NCBI RefSeq assembly: GCF_002412165.1
Contig: NZ_NXIA01000004.1
Location: forward strand, 62,001-126,000
DNA: 64,000 nt
Source: Curtobacterium sp. 'Ferrero'
Lineage (GTDB): Bacteria > Actinomycetota > Actinomycetes > Actinomycetales > Microbacteriaceae
Reading direction: 5' to 3'
Part shown: positions 8,827-16,403 of the stretch, in pieces
How the letters are laid out: every line of letters begins with the position of its first letter
How positions within the stretch are numbered: position 1 is the first letter of the stretch
The notes under the pieces: model-generated
What the model was told of the DNA's origin: nothing
Databases searched by the model: none
The model's input: only the letters and a program-made list of their open reading frames with translations
Made by a program: the position numbers and the translations under genes

Positions 8827-9834
8827 GTGCGCGCCACCGTGCGGGACGTGGCAGCCCTCGCCGGGGTGTCACCGAAGACCGTCTCCAACGTCGTCAACGG
8901 CGGTGTGCCGGTGCGCCCGGAGACCCGCGCCCGCGTCGAACAGGCGGTCGCCGAGCTCGGCTACGTGCCGAACCTGTCCGCCCGCGGGCTGCGGAACGGC
9001 CGTTCGGGCGTGATCGCCCTGACCCTGCCGGAGATGCGGAACCCGTACGCCGCCGAACTGACGGAGTGGTTCGTCGAGCTCGCCCGCGACCACGGATGGG
9101 TGGTGCAGCTCGACCAGACCGGCAACGACCCGGAGCGGGAACAGGAGCTGGTGTCCCGGGCACGGGCGCACCTCGTGGACGGACTCGTGCTCAACCCGGT
9201 GACCTTGAGCGCGAGCGTGCTCGCCCGCACGGAGGGACTGCCGCCCACCGTGGTGATCGGCGAGGTCGAACCGGAGCACGTCGACCAGGTGCACGTCGAC
9301 TCCCGGGCGGCCGCGGCCGAGGCGACGACGTGGCTCGTCGGCGCAGGACACCGGCGCATCGCGATCGTCGGGGCCGCGACCGAGACGTGGGTGACCGCCA
9401 CGAGCGACCTCCGCGAGCGCGGCCACGCCGACGCCCTCGAACAGGCGGGACTCCCCCGCGACCCGGCGCTCCGGGTGCCGCTGCCGGACTGGTCGACCGC
9501 CACGGCCGCGCGCGGCTTCGACGCGTGGCTCGATCGCAACCCCCTGCCGGACGCGGTGTTCGCCTTCACCGACTCGATCGCGTTCGGCGTGCTGCACGTG
9601 CTCGCCGCACGCGGACTGCGGGTCCCGGAGGACGTCAGCGTGATGGGCTTCGACGACATCGGCCCGGCGGCGTTCGCGATCCCGGCGCTGACGACGGTGG
9701 CGTTCGACCGCAGGACCCTGGCGTCCGCGGCACTCCGGCTGCTGGCCCGGCGCATCGAGGACCGCTCGGCCCCGCCGGAGACGGTCGTGGTCCCGCACCG
9801 GATCGTCGAGCGCGCGAGCGTCGCCCCCCGCTGA
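8827..9834 (+). CDS. LacI family transcriptional regulator
   Basis: A 335-aa regulator of the LacI/GalR family. The N-terminal helix-turn-helix (VRDVAALAGVSPKTVSNVVNG, residues 5-25) and hinge helix (LGYVPNLSARGLR) are followed by a periplasmic-binding-protein-like effector domain ending in the MGFDDI and TTVAFDR blocks. It starts with GTG at 8827; a perfect -10-like TACGCT at 8815-8820 is 6 nt upstream, so the transcript is probably leaderless. It may control the Gfo/Idh/MocA pair upstream, since LacI proteins often sit beside sugar genes, but this is only from position. Confidence 0.9.
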   Translation: MRATVRDVAALAGVSPKTVSNVVNGGVPVRPETRARVEQAVAELGYVPNLSARGLRNGRSGVIALTLPEMRNPYAAELTEWFVELARDHGWVVQLDQTGNDPEREQELVSRARAHLVDGLVLNPVTLSASVLARTEGLPPTVVIGEVEPEHVDQVHVDSRAAAAEATTWLVGAGHRRIAIVGAATETWVTATSDLRERGHADALEQAGLPRDPALRVPLPDWSTATAARGFDAWLDRNPLPDAVFAFTDSIAFGVLHVLAARGLRVPEDVSVMGFDDIGPAAFAIPALTTVAFDRRTLASAALRLLARRIEDRSAPPETVVVPHRIVERASVAPR

Positions 9835-9850
9835 CGGCCGCTCGGTCCGC

Positions 9851-9900
9851 GACGGCGGCCGGTCGGGTGACCGCACCGGCTCCGGTGCTCACCGGCCGTC
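9851..9900 (+). terminator. Nested hairpin after the LacI gene
   Basis: An inner GCACCGG/CCGGTGC hairpin (9873-9888) sits inside a longer imperfect pairing of GACGGCGGCCGGT with ACCGGCCGTC. It lies in the 93-bp gap between the LacI gene and the VOC gene, and has no T-tract. Confidence 0.45.
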
Positions 9901-9927
9901 GGGAGGACCACGCGTACGATCCGCGGC

Positions 9928-10314
9928 ATGACGAGCGACGACGCGACGATGCCGACCCTGGTGTCCACCGTGCTGCAGTCTCCGGAGCCGATCCGGCTCG
10001 CGCGCTTCTACGGAGCACTGACGGGCTGGACCGTGCACGAGGACGACCCCACGTGGGCCCGGGTCCGACCCGACCACGGCGCGGGGCTGTCGGTGCAGTA
10101 CGACCCGGAATACGTCCAGCCCGTGTGGCCCAGCGAACACGGCGCCCAGAACATGCAGCTCCACATCGACTTCCAGGTCGAGGACCTGCCCGGCGCCGTC
10201 GCGCGGGCGGTCGACCTCGGTGCCCGCGAAGCGGCGTTCCAACCACAGGATGACGTCCGCGTACTGCTCGACCCCGACGGGCACCCGTTCTGCCTGTTCC
10301 TGCCCGGGGCCTGA
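9928..10314 (+). CDS. VOC (glyoxalase/bleomycin-resistance-like) family protein
   Basis: A 128-aa single-chain VOC protein with two beta-alpha-beta-beta-beta modules. Seen here: a first module starting SPEPIRLARFYGALTGW and a second containing MQLHIDFQVEDLPGAVARAVDLGAREA, ending in LLDPDGHPFCLFLPG. The D-P-D-G-H-P-F-C end is the standard VOC C-terminus. These folds serve as dioxygenases, isomerases or drug-binding proteins; the reaction here is unknown. TACGAT at 9915-9920 is 7 nt before the ATG. The gene converges on the hydrolase operon. Confidence 0.85.
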   Translation: MTSDDATMPTLVSTVLQSPEPIRLARFYGALTGWTVHEDDPTWARVRPDHGAGLSVQYDPEYVQPVWPSEHGAQNMQLHIDFQVEDLPGAVARAVDLGAREAAFQPQDDVRVLLDPDGHPFCLFLPGA

Positions 10315-10360
10315 CGCCGGGAAGGAGCGCGGACCGACCGGACGCCCACGGAGGCCCGTC

Positions 10361-10375
10361 GGCCGGTGACCGGCC
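10361..10375. terminator. Small GC hairpin between convergent genes
   Basis: GGCCGG-TGA-CCGGCC in the 70-bp gap between two convergent genes. It may end transcription from both sides; the stem is only 6 bp. Confidence 0.35.
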
Positions 10376-10384
10376 TGGGCACCG

Positions 10385-11107
10385 TCAGTCGGTCGCGGCG
10401 AGGACGGCGTCGCGCGCCCGCGGGTCGCCGAGGATCCGGAAGTGCCCGCCGATCGGCAGCCGCACGTTCGTCGCGCCCGCGAGCTCACTGCCCTCCGGGA
10501 TGAGCGTGTCGAAGACCCCGTACACCGAGGTGATCCGCGCGTTGACCTCGAGCTCCCGCCCCATCGCCGCGAGCACCGGGTCCGCCGCGCGGAACACCCG
10601 CAGGTGCGGCACGGGCGCCAGCCGCGCGAGCGACGACCCGCCGAACGGGGTGGACACGGCCACCATGCGGTCGATCCGGTGCTCGGGGTCGAGGGACGCC
10701 ATCGCGTACTTGCCGATCAGGCCGCCCTTGCTGTGCGCCACGATCAGCACGTCGCGCAGGTCGTGCTCTTCCAGGTACCGGACGAGCTCCGCAGCGGAGG
10801 CAGGGACCGGCCGGAGGTTGTGCCGGAGGACGGGCAGCACGTGCACAGGGTGGCCGCGATCGTGCAGCGCGTCCATCAGCGGGCGCATGAAGTGCCAGGT
10901 CTCGTACACGCCGGGGACCACGACCACGGGCGGCCGGTCCCCGTCGAGGTAGTCGTCCGCCGTGGTCGGGCCGAGGCTCCGCACCTGCCACCGCACGGCG
11001 TAGCACCAGTCGCGGACGGCCCACGCCGTCCGCCTGCGCAGCCCGACGGGAGGCACGGATCGCCGCCCGCGGGCAGGGTGCGTCGTCGGGGTGGCCGGCT
11101 CGGTCAT
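10385..11107 (-). CDS. Alpha/beta-fold hydrolase or lipase
   Basis: A 240-aa protein of the lipase/PGAP1-like alpha/beta hydrolase group. The nucleophile elbow is A-H-S126-K-G-G; an oxyanion-side strand VVVVPGVYETW precedes it, and a His in GGHFRIL near the C-terminus fits the catalytic base. The proline-rich, basic N-terminus (first 25 residues) does not look like a signal peptide. The start codon overlaps the stop of the upstream hydrolase gene by 4 bp (ATGA), so the two are co-translated. The substrate is unknown. Confidence 0.78.
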   Translation of the reverse strand: MTEPATPTTHPARGRRSVPPVGLRRRTAWAVRDWCYAVRWQVRSLGPTTADDYLDGDRPPVVVVPGVYETWHFMRPLMDALHDRGHPVHVLPVLRHNLRPVPASAAELVRYLEEHDLRDVLIVAHSKGGLIGKYAMASLDPEHRIDRMVAVSTPFGGSSLARLAPVPHLRVFRAADPVLAAMGRELEVNARITSVYGVFDTLIPEGSELAGATNVRLPIGGHFRILGDPRARDAVLAATD

Positions 11108-11943
11108 CGGTGGTCCTCGGGGGCGACGAGACGCTCCAGTGCGTCGACCCGTCGGAACTCGGCGACGAGGTCCGCGAAGGCGACCGGTCGGTGCTCCTGC
11201 ACGTGGTGCGCCCCGGGCAGTTCCACGATCGCCCCGCGTCGCGCCCGGGCGGCGACCCGCGCAGCCCAGTCCCGCCGGGCGATCGGGTCGCGGTCACCGC
11301 GGACGACGAGCACCGGCACGTCGAGGGCGGCGACGCGGTCCAGCAGCGGGTGGCGGAGCATCGGCCGGAGCTCGCGGACGTACTGCCGGACGCTGCGGAA
11401 GTAGTCGGTGAGGACGACGGCGTTCATGCGCGGGGTCTCGACGAGGCAGTCCCGCCCGAGGTCGACCGCCTGGTGGAACAGGGTGCGACGGCGATCGTCC
11501 ACGACGGGTCCGACCAGGACGACCGACGACACGGCATCGGGGTGTCGGAGGGCCGCCTCGACCGCGACCTGCGTGCCCATCGACTGCCCGACGACGACGA
11601 GTTCCCCGGCACCACGCGACCGGACGGCCCGCACGACGACGTCGGCGAGCTCCGCGGGGTCGAGCCGACGCCCGGCAGCGGGCAGCCCGCCGAAGCCGGG
11701 GAGGTCGACGGCGACGGTCCGGTGCGTCCGCGCGAGGACGGCCTGCGCGCGGGCGAAGGAACGGTGGGACATGCCGATGCCGTGCACGAGCACGACGGTC
11801 GGCACGAGCGCGTCGTGCAGGCGTCCTGCCGGGGCCAGGGTGCGGAGCCGCACGGTCAGCCCGTCCACCGGCACCGTCTCGACCTTCGCACGCACGACGA
11901 CGACGGTACGCGCGCGTCCACAGTGCTGCGTCAGCGTCGTCAT
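11104..11943 (-). CDS. Alpha/beta-fold hydrolase
   Basis: A 279-aa classical alpha/beta hydrolase. The oxyanion motif H54-G-I-G, nucleophile elbow G-Q-S121-M-G, acid in VVRGDRDPIA and base in GAHHVQEHRP are all visible, so it should be active. The ATG at 11941-11943 is the first start after homology begins; an in-frame open region upstream is the antisense of the next gene. It is the first gene of a two-gene operon with the hydrolase at 10385-11107. Its start is only 36 bp from the divergent gene at 11980, so both promoters share this gap. Esterase, epoxide hydrolase or C-C hydrolase activity are all possible. Confidence 0.8.
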   Translation of the reverse strand: MTTLTQHCGRARTVVVVRAKVETVPVDGLTVRLRTLAPAGRLHDALVPTVVLVHGIGMSHRSFARAQAVLARTHRTVAVDLPGFGGLPAAGRRLDPAELADVVVRAVRSRGAGELVVVGQSMGTQVAVEAALRHPDAVSSVVLVGPVVDDRRRTLFHQAVDLGRDCLVETPRMNAVVLTDYFRSVRQYVRELRPMLRHPLLDRVAALDVPVLVVRGDRDPIARRDWAARVAARARRGAIVELPGAHHVQEHRPVAFADLVAEFRRVDALERLVAPEDHR

Positions 11944-11979
11944 CAGCCACTCATAGCCGAACGGTGTGCACTCGTCGCC

Positions 11980-12528
11980 ATGGACGACACCATCCCCACG
12001 ACCCCGTCGGCTCCGACCCACCACACCCAGACGCAGGCCGCGACCCGGACGCAGACCCAGACGAACGAGCGTCGGTACCCGTCCGCCCCGGACGGCTGGG
12101 GAGCCGCACCGGCCGCGGCACCGCACGGCTGGGACGCCGCCCCGACCCCGACCGCGACCCGGGCGCCCGGCGGCGACCCGTACGCCGCCGAGTGGGACAC
12201 CGCCCAGCAGACCCCGACGCCCTGGTACGGCCGGACGGACGCTCCCGGCTCGACCAAGCCGCGACCGCCGTGGTTCTGGCCGGTCGTGGCGGCGGCCGTC
12301 GGCGTGGCCGCGCTCCTCGCCGGCGGAGGCATCGGCTTCGCGATCGGCCACGCGATCGGCGGACAGACGCAGAGCACGTCGCAGTTCCCGGGCCGCGGCA
12401 CGAACGGCTTCCCCGGGTACGGCGGCGGGACGGGCCAGTTCCCCGGCAGCACGCAGGGCGGCACCGGCACCGGCACCCAGGGCGGCACCGGCACCGGCAC
12501 GCAGGGCGGCACCGGCACTGGCAGCTGA
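11980..12528 (+). CDS. Hypothetical membrane-anchored low-complexity protein
   Basis: I do not recognise a family. The 182 residues have three parts: a Thr/Pro/Gln-rich cytoplasmic-type N-terminus (1-105), one transmembrane helix (about WPVVAAAVGVAALLAGGGIGFAIG, 108-131), and a Gly/Thr-rich tail ending in three copies of an 8-residue GGTGTGTQ-like unit. A single helix after a proline-rich head and an exposed Gly-rich tail suggests a cell-surface or envelope protein. The start at 11980 is the only ATG before the helix. The reading frame has normal GC-rich codon use, which supports it being real. Confidence 0.6.
   Translation: MDDTIPTTPSAPTHHTQTQAATRTQTQTNERRYPSAPDGWGAAPAAAPHGWDAAPTPTATRAPGGDPYAAEWDTAQQTPTPWYGRTDAPGSTKPRPPWFWPVVAAAVGVAALLAGGGIGFAIGHAIGGQTQSTSQFPGRGTNGFPGYGGGTGQFPGSTQGGTGTGTQGGTGTGTQGGTGTGS
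12454..12525 (+). repeat. Three tandem 24-bp units in coding sequence
   Basis: Units at 12454-12477, 12478-12501 and 12502-12525 begin CAGGGCGGCACCGG and encode Q-G-G-T-G-T-G-T (last unit ends G-S). They stay in frame, and a change in copy number would alter only the tail length. Confidence 0.85.
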
Positions 12529-12554
12529 CCAACCCGCGGCACTACGCTTCGCGC

Positions 12555-13103
12555 ATGCGGAAGGTCACCTCAGGGCTCTTCACCTCGGTCGACGGCGTGG
12601 TCGACGAACCCTACAAGTTCCAGCACGACAGCTTCGACGAGGAGCTCGGTGCGGGCATGACGGCGTTCATGTCCCGGACCGACACCGTCCTGCTCGGTCG
12701 GAACAGCTACCTCGAGTGGGCGGAGTGGTGGCCCGCCCACGCCGACGACCCCTTCGGCCGGTGGATCAACCCGATGCCGAAGTTCGTCGCCTCCACCACG
12801 CTGGGCTACGACCTGGCGTGGGAGAACAGCACACACATCCCGGGCGACCTCGACGACTTCGTCCGCGACCTCAAGGAGCAGGACGGCGGCGACATCGCCG
12901 TCACCGGGAGCATCTCGGTCGTCCGGCACCTGCTGTTCGCCGGCCTCCTCGACGAGCTGCAGCTCATGATCCACCCGGCGATCGCCGGCCCCGGTCGTCG
13001 GCTCTTCGAGCCGACGGACCCGCCCACGCGCCTGACGCTCGTCGACAGCACCGTGACGAGCAAGGGGAACGTCCTGAACACCTACGCGCGGCGCGACGCC
13101 TGA
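12555..13103 (+). CDS. Dihydrofolate reductase family protein (RibD C-terminal type)
   Basis: A 182-aa protein of the RibD_C/DHFR-like fold, common in actinobacteria and of unknown substrate. Family marks: the start MRKVTSGLFTSVDGVV, the middle MSRTDTVLLGRNSYLEWAEWWP, the GGDIAVTGSISVVRHLL segment and the end ELQLMIHPAIAGPGRRLF. These make the NADPH-binding core of a pyrimidine-reductase-like enzyme. It is probably not a real folate reductase. TACGCT at 12543-12548 is 6 nt before the ATG, so translation is likely leaderless. Confidence 0.85.
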   Translation: MRKVTSGLFTSVDGVVDEPYKFQHDSFDEELGAGMTAFMSRTDTVLLGRNSYLEWAEWWPAHADDPFGRWINPMPKFVASTTLGYDLAWENSTHIPGDLDDFVRDLKEQDGGDIAVTGSISVVRHLLFAGLLDELQLMIHPAIAGPGRRLFEPTDPPTRLTLVDSTVTSKGNVLNTYARRDA

Positions 13104-13162
13104 CGGGGCCGACCCGCGCCTCCCGGCCGTGACGGTCATCGGAGGCGGCTGAGCGCGCGTAC

Positions 13163-13191
13163 CCTCGGAGGCGACCATCCGCCGTCCGAGG
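13163..13191 (+). promoter_or_regulatory. Inverted repeat in the ndh leader
   Basis: CCTCGGA and TCCGAGG arms (7 bp) separated by 15 bp, just after a TACCCT -10-like hexamer (13160-13165) and 13 bp before the ndh start. It could be a repressor site or a leader hairpin. Confidence 0.35.
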
Positions 13192-13204
13192 AAACAGGGA
13201 GCAC

Positions 13205-14503
13205 ATGCCGCAGGACACCCGCCCACACGTCGTCATCGTCGGTGGAGGCTTCGCCGGCATCGCGGCCATGCGGGAGCTCGCGGACGCCGACGTCCGGGTC
13301 ACGCTCGTCGACCGCCACGTCTACAACATGTTCCAGCCGCTCATGTACCAGGTGGCGACCGGTGGCCTGAACGCCGGAGACGTGACCTACTTCCTGCGGA
13401 GCCTCCGGGCGAAGCAGTCGAACGCGGACTTCCGGCACGGGCTCCTCACCGGCATCCGGACCGACGAGCGCATCGCGGAGATGAGCGACGGGGAGCACCT
13501 GCACTACGACTGGCTCGTCCTCGCGAACGGCGTCAACACGAGCTACTTCGGGACGCCCGGCGCGTACGAGTACGCGTACTCGATGTACTCCCGGTCCCAG
13601 GCGCTCCGCATCCGCGACGAGCTGTTCACCCGGCTCGAGGAAGCGGCGGCGAACCAGGGTCCGGACGAGATCAAGATCGTGATCGTCGGCGGTGGGGCGA
13701 CCGGCGTCGAGATGGCCGGTGCGCTCGCCGAGCTCCGCGACCAGGCGCTCGTCGGCGCCTACCCCGAGATCGAGCGCGGCAACATCTCGATCACGCTCGT
13801 GCACCGCAGCGGGGAGCTCCTCAAGCCGTTCGCCCCGCGCCTGCGCCGGTACGCCGCGAAGGTCCTGCGGAAGCGCGGTGTCGTGCTGCGGCTGAACACC
13901 GGGGTCGCCGAGGTGCGCCCGGACGGGGTCGTCACCGAGTCGGGCGAGGTGATCCCGGCGTCGCAGGTGATCTGGGCGACCGGCGTCGCGGCGCACAAGG
14001 AGGTCTCGGGCTGGGGTATGCCGCAGACCCACGGTGGGCGCATCCAGGTGAACGACGACCTCAGCGTGAAGGGCGTCGAGCGGGTGTTCTCGGCCGGCGA
14101 CATCGCGGCGCAGGACGACGCCCTCGCCCAGCTCGCCCAGCCGGCGCTGCAGGGTGGTCGGCACGTGGCGAAGCAGATCAAGCGCCTGCTCGAGGGCAAG
14201 CCGACCGAGCACTTCAAGTACTTCGACAAGGGCACGATGGCGACGATCGGCACGAACGCCGCGGTCGCGCAGCTCCGTGGCGGTGTGACGATGGTCGGCC
14301 CGGTGGCGTGGGCGGCCTGGGTCGCGGTGCACATCGCCTCGCTGCTCGGCAACGGCAACCGGCTGTCGACGCTGTCGCACTTCTTCGTCCGGTACCTGTG
14401 GTTCATGCGGAAGCGGGCGATCCCGATCGTCGGCGACGTGCGACCCGTGCGACCGAACGGCGACCGCGAGCCCGAGCCCTGGCAGATGCAGAAGGCCGAG
14501 TAG
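13205..14503 (+). CDS. ndh: Type II NADH dehydrogenase (NDH-2)
   Basis: A 432-aa single-subunit NADH:quinone oxidoreductase that passes electrons from NADH to the membrane quinone pool without proton pumping. The FAD motif is V-G-G-G-F-A-G near residue 12-18, the NADH motif VGGGATGVEMAGALAEL is near 160, and the second FAD-contact VFSAGDIAA is near 298. The C-terminus (WAAWVAVHIASLLG plus HFFVRYLWF) forms the amphipathic membrane-docking helices seen in NDH-2. The ATG at 13205 follows CAGGGAG. The long leader and the inverted repeat suggest regulation, unlike the leaderless neighbours. It converges on the SDR gene with a strong hairpin in between. Confidence 0.93.
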   Translation: MPQDTRPHVVIVGGGFAGIAAMRELADADVRVTLVDRHVYNMFQPLMYQVATGGLNAGDVTYFLRSLRAKQSNADFRHGLLTGIRTDERIAEMSDGEHLHYDWLVLANGVNTSYFGTPGAYEYAYSMYSRSQALRIRDELFTRLEEAAANQGPDEIKIVIVGGGATGVEMAGALAELRDQALVGAYPEIERGNISITLVHRSGELLKPFAPRLRRYAAKVLRKRGVVLRLNTGVAEVRPDGVVTESGEVIPASQVIWATGVAAHKEVSGWGMPQTHGGRIQVNDDLSVKGVERVFSAGDIAAQDDALAQLAQPALQGGRHVAKQIKRLLEGKPTEHFKYFDKGTMATIGTNAAVAQLRGGVTMVGPVAWAAWVAVHIASLLGNGNRLSTLSHFFVRYLWFMRKRAIPIVGDVRPVRPNGDREPEPWQMQKAE

Positions 14504-14675
14504 CGCAGCGCGCCGCCGGCGGGGCGGTTCCCGTGCTCCCCGTCCGCGACGAAACACGCGTCGGTCGACAGGCGCACCGTCGTTCCATGCACCCGCACAG
14601 GATGTGCGCGCATGGACCGACCTCACGCGCGTCGTTCGACGCGCGGATCGTCGAACGCACGCATCGCGCCGGACT

Positions 14676-14707
14676 GGAGGCACGGTGCGGGCTGGCACCG
14701 TGCCTCC
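14676..14707. terminator. Bidirectional hairpin terminator
   Basis: A 13-bp perfect stem, GGAGGCACGGTGC with GCACCGTGCCTCC, around a 6-nt loop between convergent ndh and SDR genes. The rest of the 231-bp gap holds further inverted repeats around 14600-14670 and one copy of GACGAAACACGC at 14549, also seen at 17633. Confidence 0.7.
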
Positions 14708-14734
14708 CGTCCGGCGGTGAAGCGGTCGAGCGCG

Positions 14735-15640
14735 CTACGCGCCGCGCACGGGGAAGTACGCGCCGCCCGCGATGTCCTCGAGGAGTCCGACGCCCGTCGG
14801 CTCCCACCCGAGCAGCTCGCGGGTCGCCTCCGAGGTCGCCGACATGTCCATCGCGAAGAAGCGGCCGATGAACCCGAAGTGCTCCTCGGCGTCGGCGGGG
14901 TCGATCGAGGTCACCGGGAGGCCGAGGCCGGCGCCGATAGCCTCGGCGATGTCGCGGCTGGGGATGCCCGTCTCGGCGACCGCGTGCAACCGCGACCCGG
15001 CGGGCGCCTGCTCGAGCCCGAGCCGGACCATGCGCGCGGCGTCGGTCACGTGCACGGCGGCCCAGCGGTTGCTGCCGTCGCCGACGTAGCCGGACACGCC
15101 CGTGCGCTGGGCCGCGGCGACGATCGCGGCGATGAAGCCGTGGTCGCCGGTGCCGTGGGTGGTCGGGCTGAAGCGGGCGGCGATCGTCCGGACGCCCTGG
15201 TCGACGAAGTCGAAGCCGCGGTTCTCGCTGCCACCGCGCATGCTGTCCGGGCCGGTGAACGGGCTCGGGTCACGCTCCGTCGCGGGTCGGCCGTCGGCGA
15301 GCGCGGCGATCCCGGAGGCCACGACCAGCGGACGGTCGGAGCCGACCAGCGCGGACGCGAGGGTCTCGACCGCGGCACGCTCGGTCGCGTTGGTCGACAC
15401 CGGGTCCGCCCAGTCGTGCTTGTTCGCGAGGTGGAGGACGCCCTCGGCACCGGAGGCACCACGGTGCAGGGCGTCGAGGTCGTCGAGGTCGCCACGGATC
15501 ACGGTGACGCCCTTCGCGGCGAGGGCGTCGGCGGAGGCGTCCGAGCGAGCGAGGCCGGTGACGCTGTGACCGGCGGCGAGGAGGTCGTCGACGGTGTGGG
15601 AGCCGATCCATCCGGAGGCCCCGGTGACGAACACGTGCAT
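14735..15640 (-). CDS. NAD(P)-binding SDR / epimerase-like oxidoreductase
   Basis: A 301-aa atypical or extended short-chain dehydrogenase. The cofactor motif is G7-A-S-G-W-I-G13 followed by HTVDDLLAAGHSVTGLARSD; the conserved ANKHD and VASGIAAL strands are present. The classical YxxxK pair is not visible where expected, so it belongs to the atypical NAD(P)H-binding or quinone-reductase-like group. It is transcribed divergently from a TetR gene; two near-identical inverted repeats lie between them, so it is very probably the TetR target. A role in detoxifying a small ligand is inferred from that layout only. Confidence 0.8.
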   Translation of the reverse strand: MHVFVTGASGWIGSHTVDDLLAAGHSVTGLARSDASADALAAKGVTVIRGDLDDLDALHRGASGAEGVLHLANKHDWADPVSTNATERAAVETLASALVGSDRPLVVASGIAALADGRPATERDPSPFTGPDSMRGGSENRGFDFVDQGVRTIAARFSPTTHGTGDHGFIAAIVAAAQRTGVSGYVGDGSNRWAAVHVTDAARMVRLGLEQAPAGSRLHAVAETGIPSRDIAEAIGAGLGLPVTSIDPADAEEHFGFIGRFFAMDMSATSEATRELLGWEPTGVGLLEDIAGGAYFPVRGA

Positions 15641-15671
15641 GAGTTCTTCCCTTCGCAGGTGTCCGTGGCGG

Positions 15672-15692
15672 TGATGTCACGAACTGACATCA
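15672..15692. promoter_or_regulatory. TetR operator, copy 1
   Basis: TGATGTCA and TGACATCA arms (8 bp, perfect) around CGAAC. It lies 32 bp from the SDR start. Its centre is 31 bp, about three helix turns, from copy 2. Confidence 0.7.
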
Positions 15693-15703
15693 CCCTAGCA
15701 CTC

Positions 15704-15722
15704 GATGTCAGTAACTGTCATC
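15704..15722. promoter_or_regulatory. TetR operator, copy 2
   Basis: GATGTCAGTAACTGTCATC, a 19-bp inverted repeat with one mismatch that shares the GATGTCA...TG(A/T)CATC pattern with copy 1. It precedes the TAGGAT -10-like box (15725-15730) of the TetR gene. Confidence 0.7.
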
Positions 15723-15736
15723 ACTAGGATGGCTGC

Positions 15737-16309
15737 ATGGTCCGATGGCAACCCGGCACCCGCGAACGCCTGCAGGCGACCGCCATGCAGCTCTTCGCGG
15801 ACCAGGGCTACGACGCCACCACCGTGGCCGAGATCGCCCGCGCCGCCGAGGTGACCGAACGGACCTTCTTCCGGCACTTCGCCGACAAGCGCGAGGTCCT
15901 GTTCGCCGGCCAGGCGGACTTCCTCGGCGTGTTCACCCACGGGATCGACGAGGCACCGGCCGACGCCCCCGCGTTCGAGCTCGTCCGGCGCGCGCTCGGA
16001 AGCGCGGGCACCTACTTCGACGAGGAACGACGGCCGTTCTCCCGGGCCCGCCAAGCCGTCATCGACGGGGAGTCGGCACTGCAGGAACGCGAGCTCGGCA
16101 AGCTCCAGACCCTGAAGATCCACCTGGGTGCGCTGCTCCGCGACCGCGCCGTCCCGGAACCCACGGCGACGATCGCCGCCGAGACCGCTGTCACCGTCTT
16201 CCACCTGTCGTTCCAGCAGTGGATCGCGCCGGACGAGGACCGCTCCTTCGCCGAGGTCGTCGCCGAGCGCCTGGCCGCCCTCACGGACCTGGTGCACCCC
16301 GGACACTGA
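15737..16309 (+). CDS. TetR family transcriptional regulator
   Basis: A 190-aa TetR repressor. The helix-turn-helix is in LFADQGYDATTVAEIARAAEVTERTFFRHFADKREVLF (about residues 17-54), the most conserved part of the family. The ligand domain is alpha-helical and not assignable. It is divergent from the SDR gene with two operators in the 96-bp gap, so it should repress both that gene and itself. Its own -10-like TAGGAT (15725-15730) is 6 nt from the ATG and overlaps the edge of operator 2, consistent with autorepression. Confidence 0.9.
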   Translation: MVRWQPGTRERLQATAMQLFADQGYDATTVAEIARAAEVTERTFFRHFADKREVLFAGQADFLGVFTHGIDEAPADAPAFELVRRALGSAGTYFDEERRPFSRARQAVIDGESALQERELGKLQTLKIHLGALLRDRAVPEPTATIAAETAVTVFHLSFQQWIAPDEDRSFAEVVAERLAALTDLVHPGH

Positions 16310-16403
16310 GGCTCCTCCTACCTCGCGCGGGCATCCTGGGTCGATCAGGTCACGTTCCGGTAACGGACCGTGCAGCAGGGAACCGATCTCGCAGGAGGCG
16401 ACC

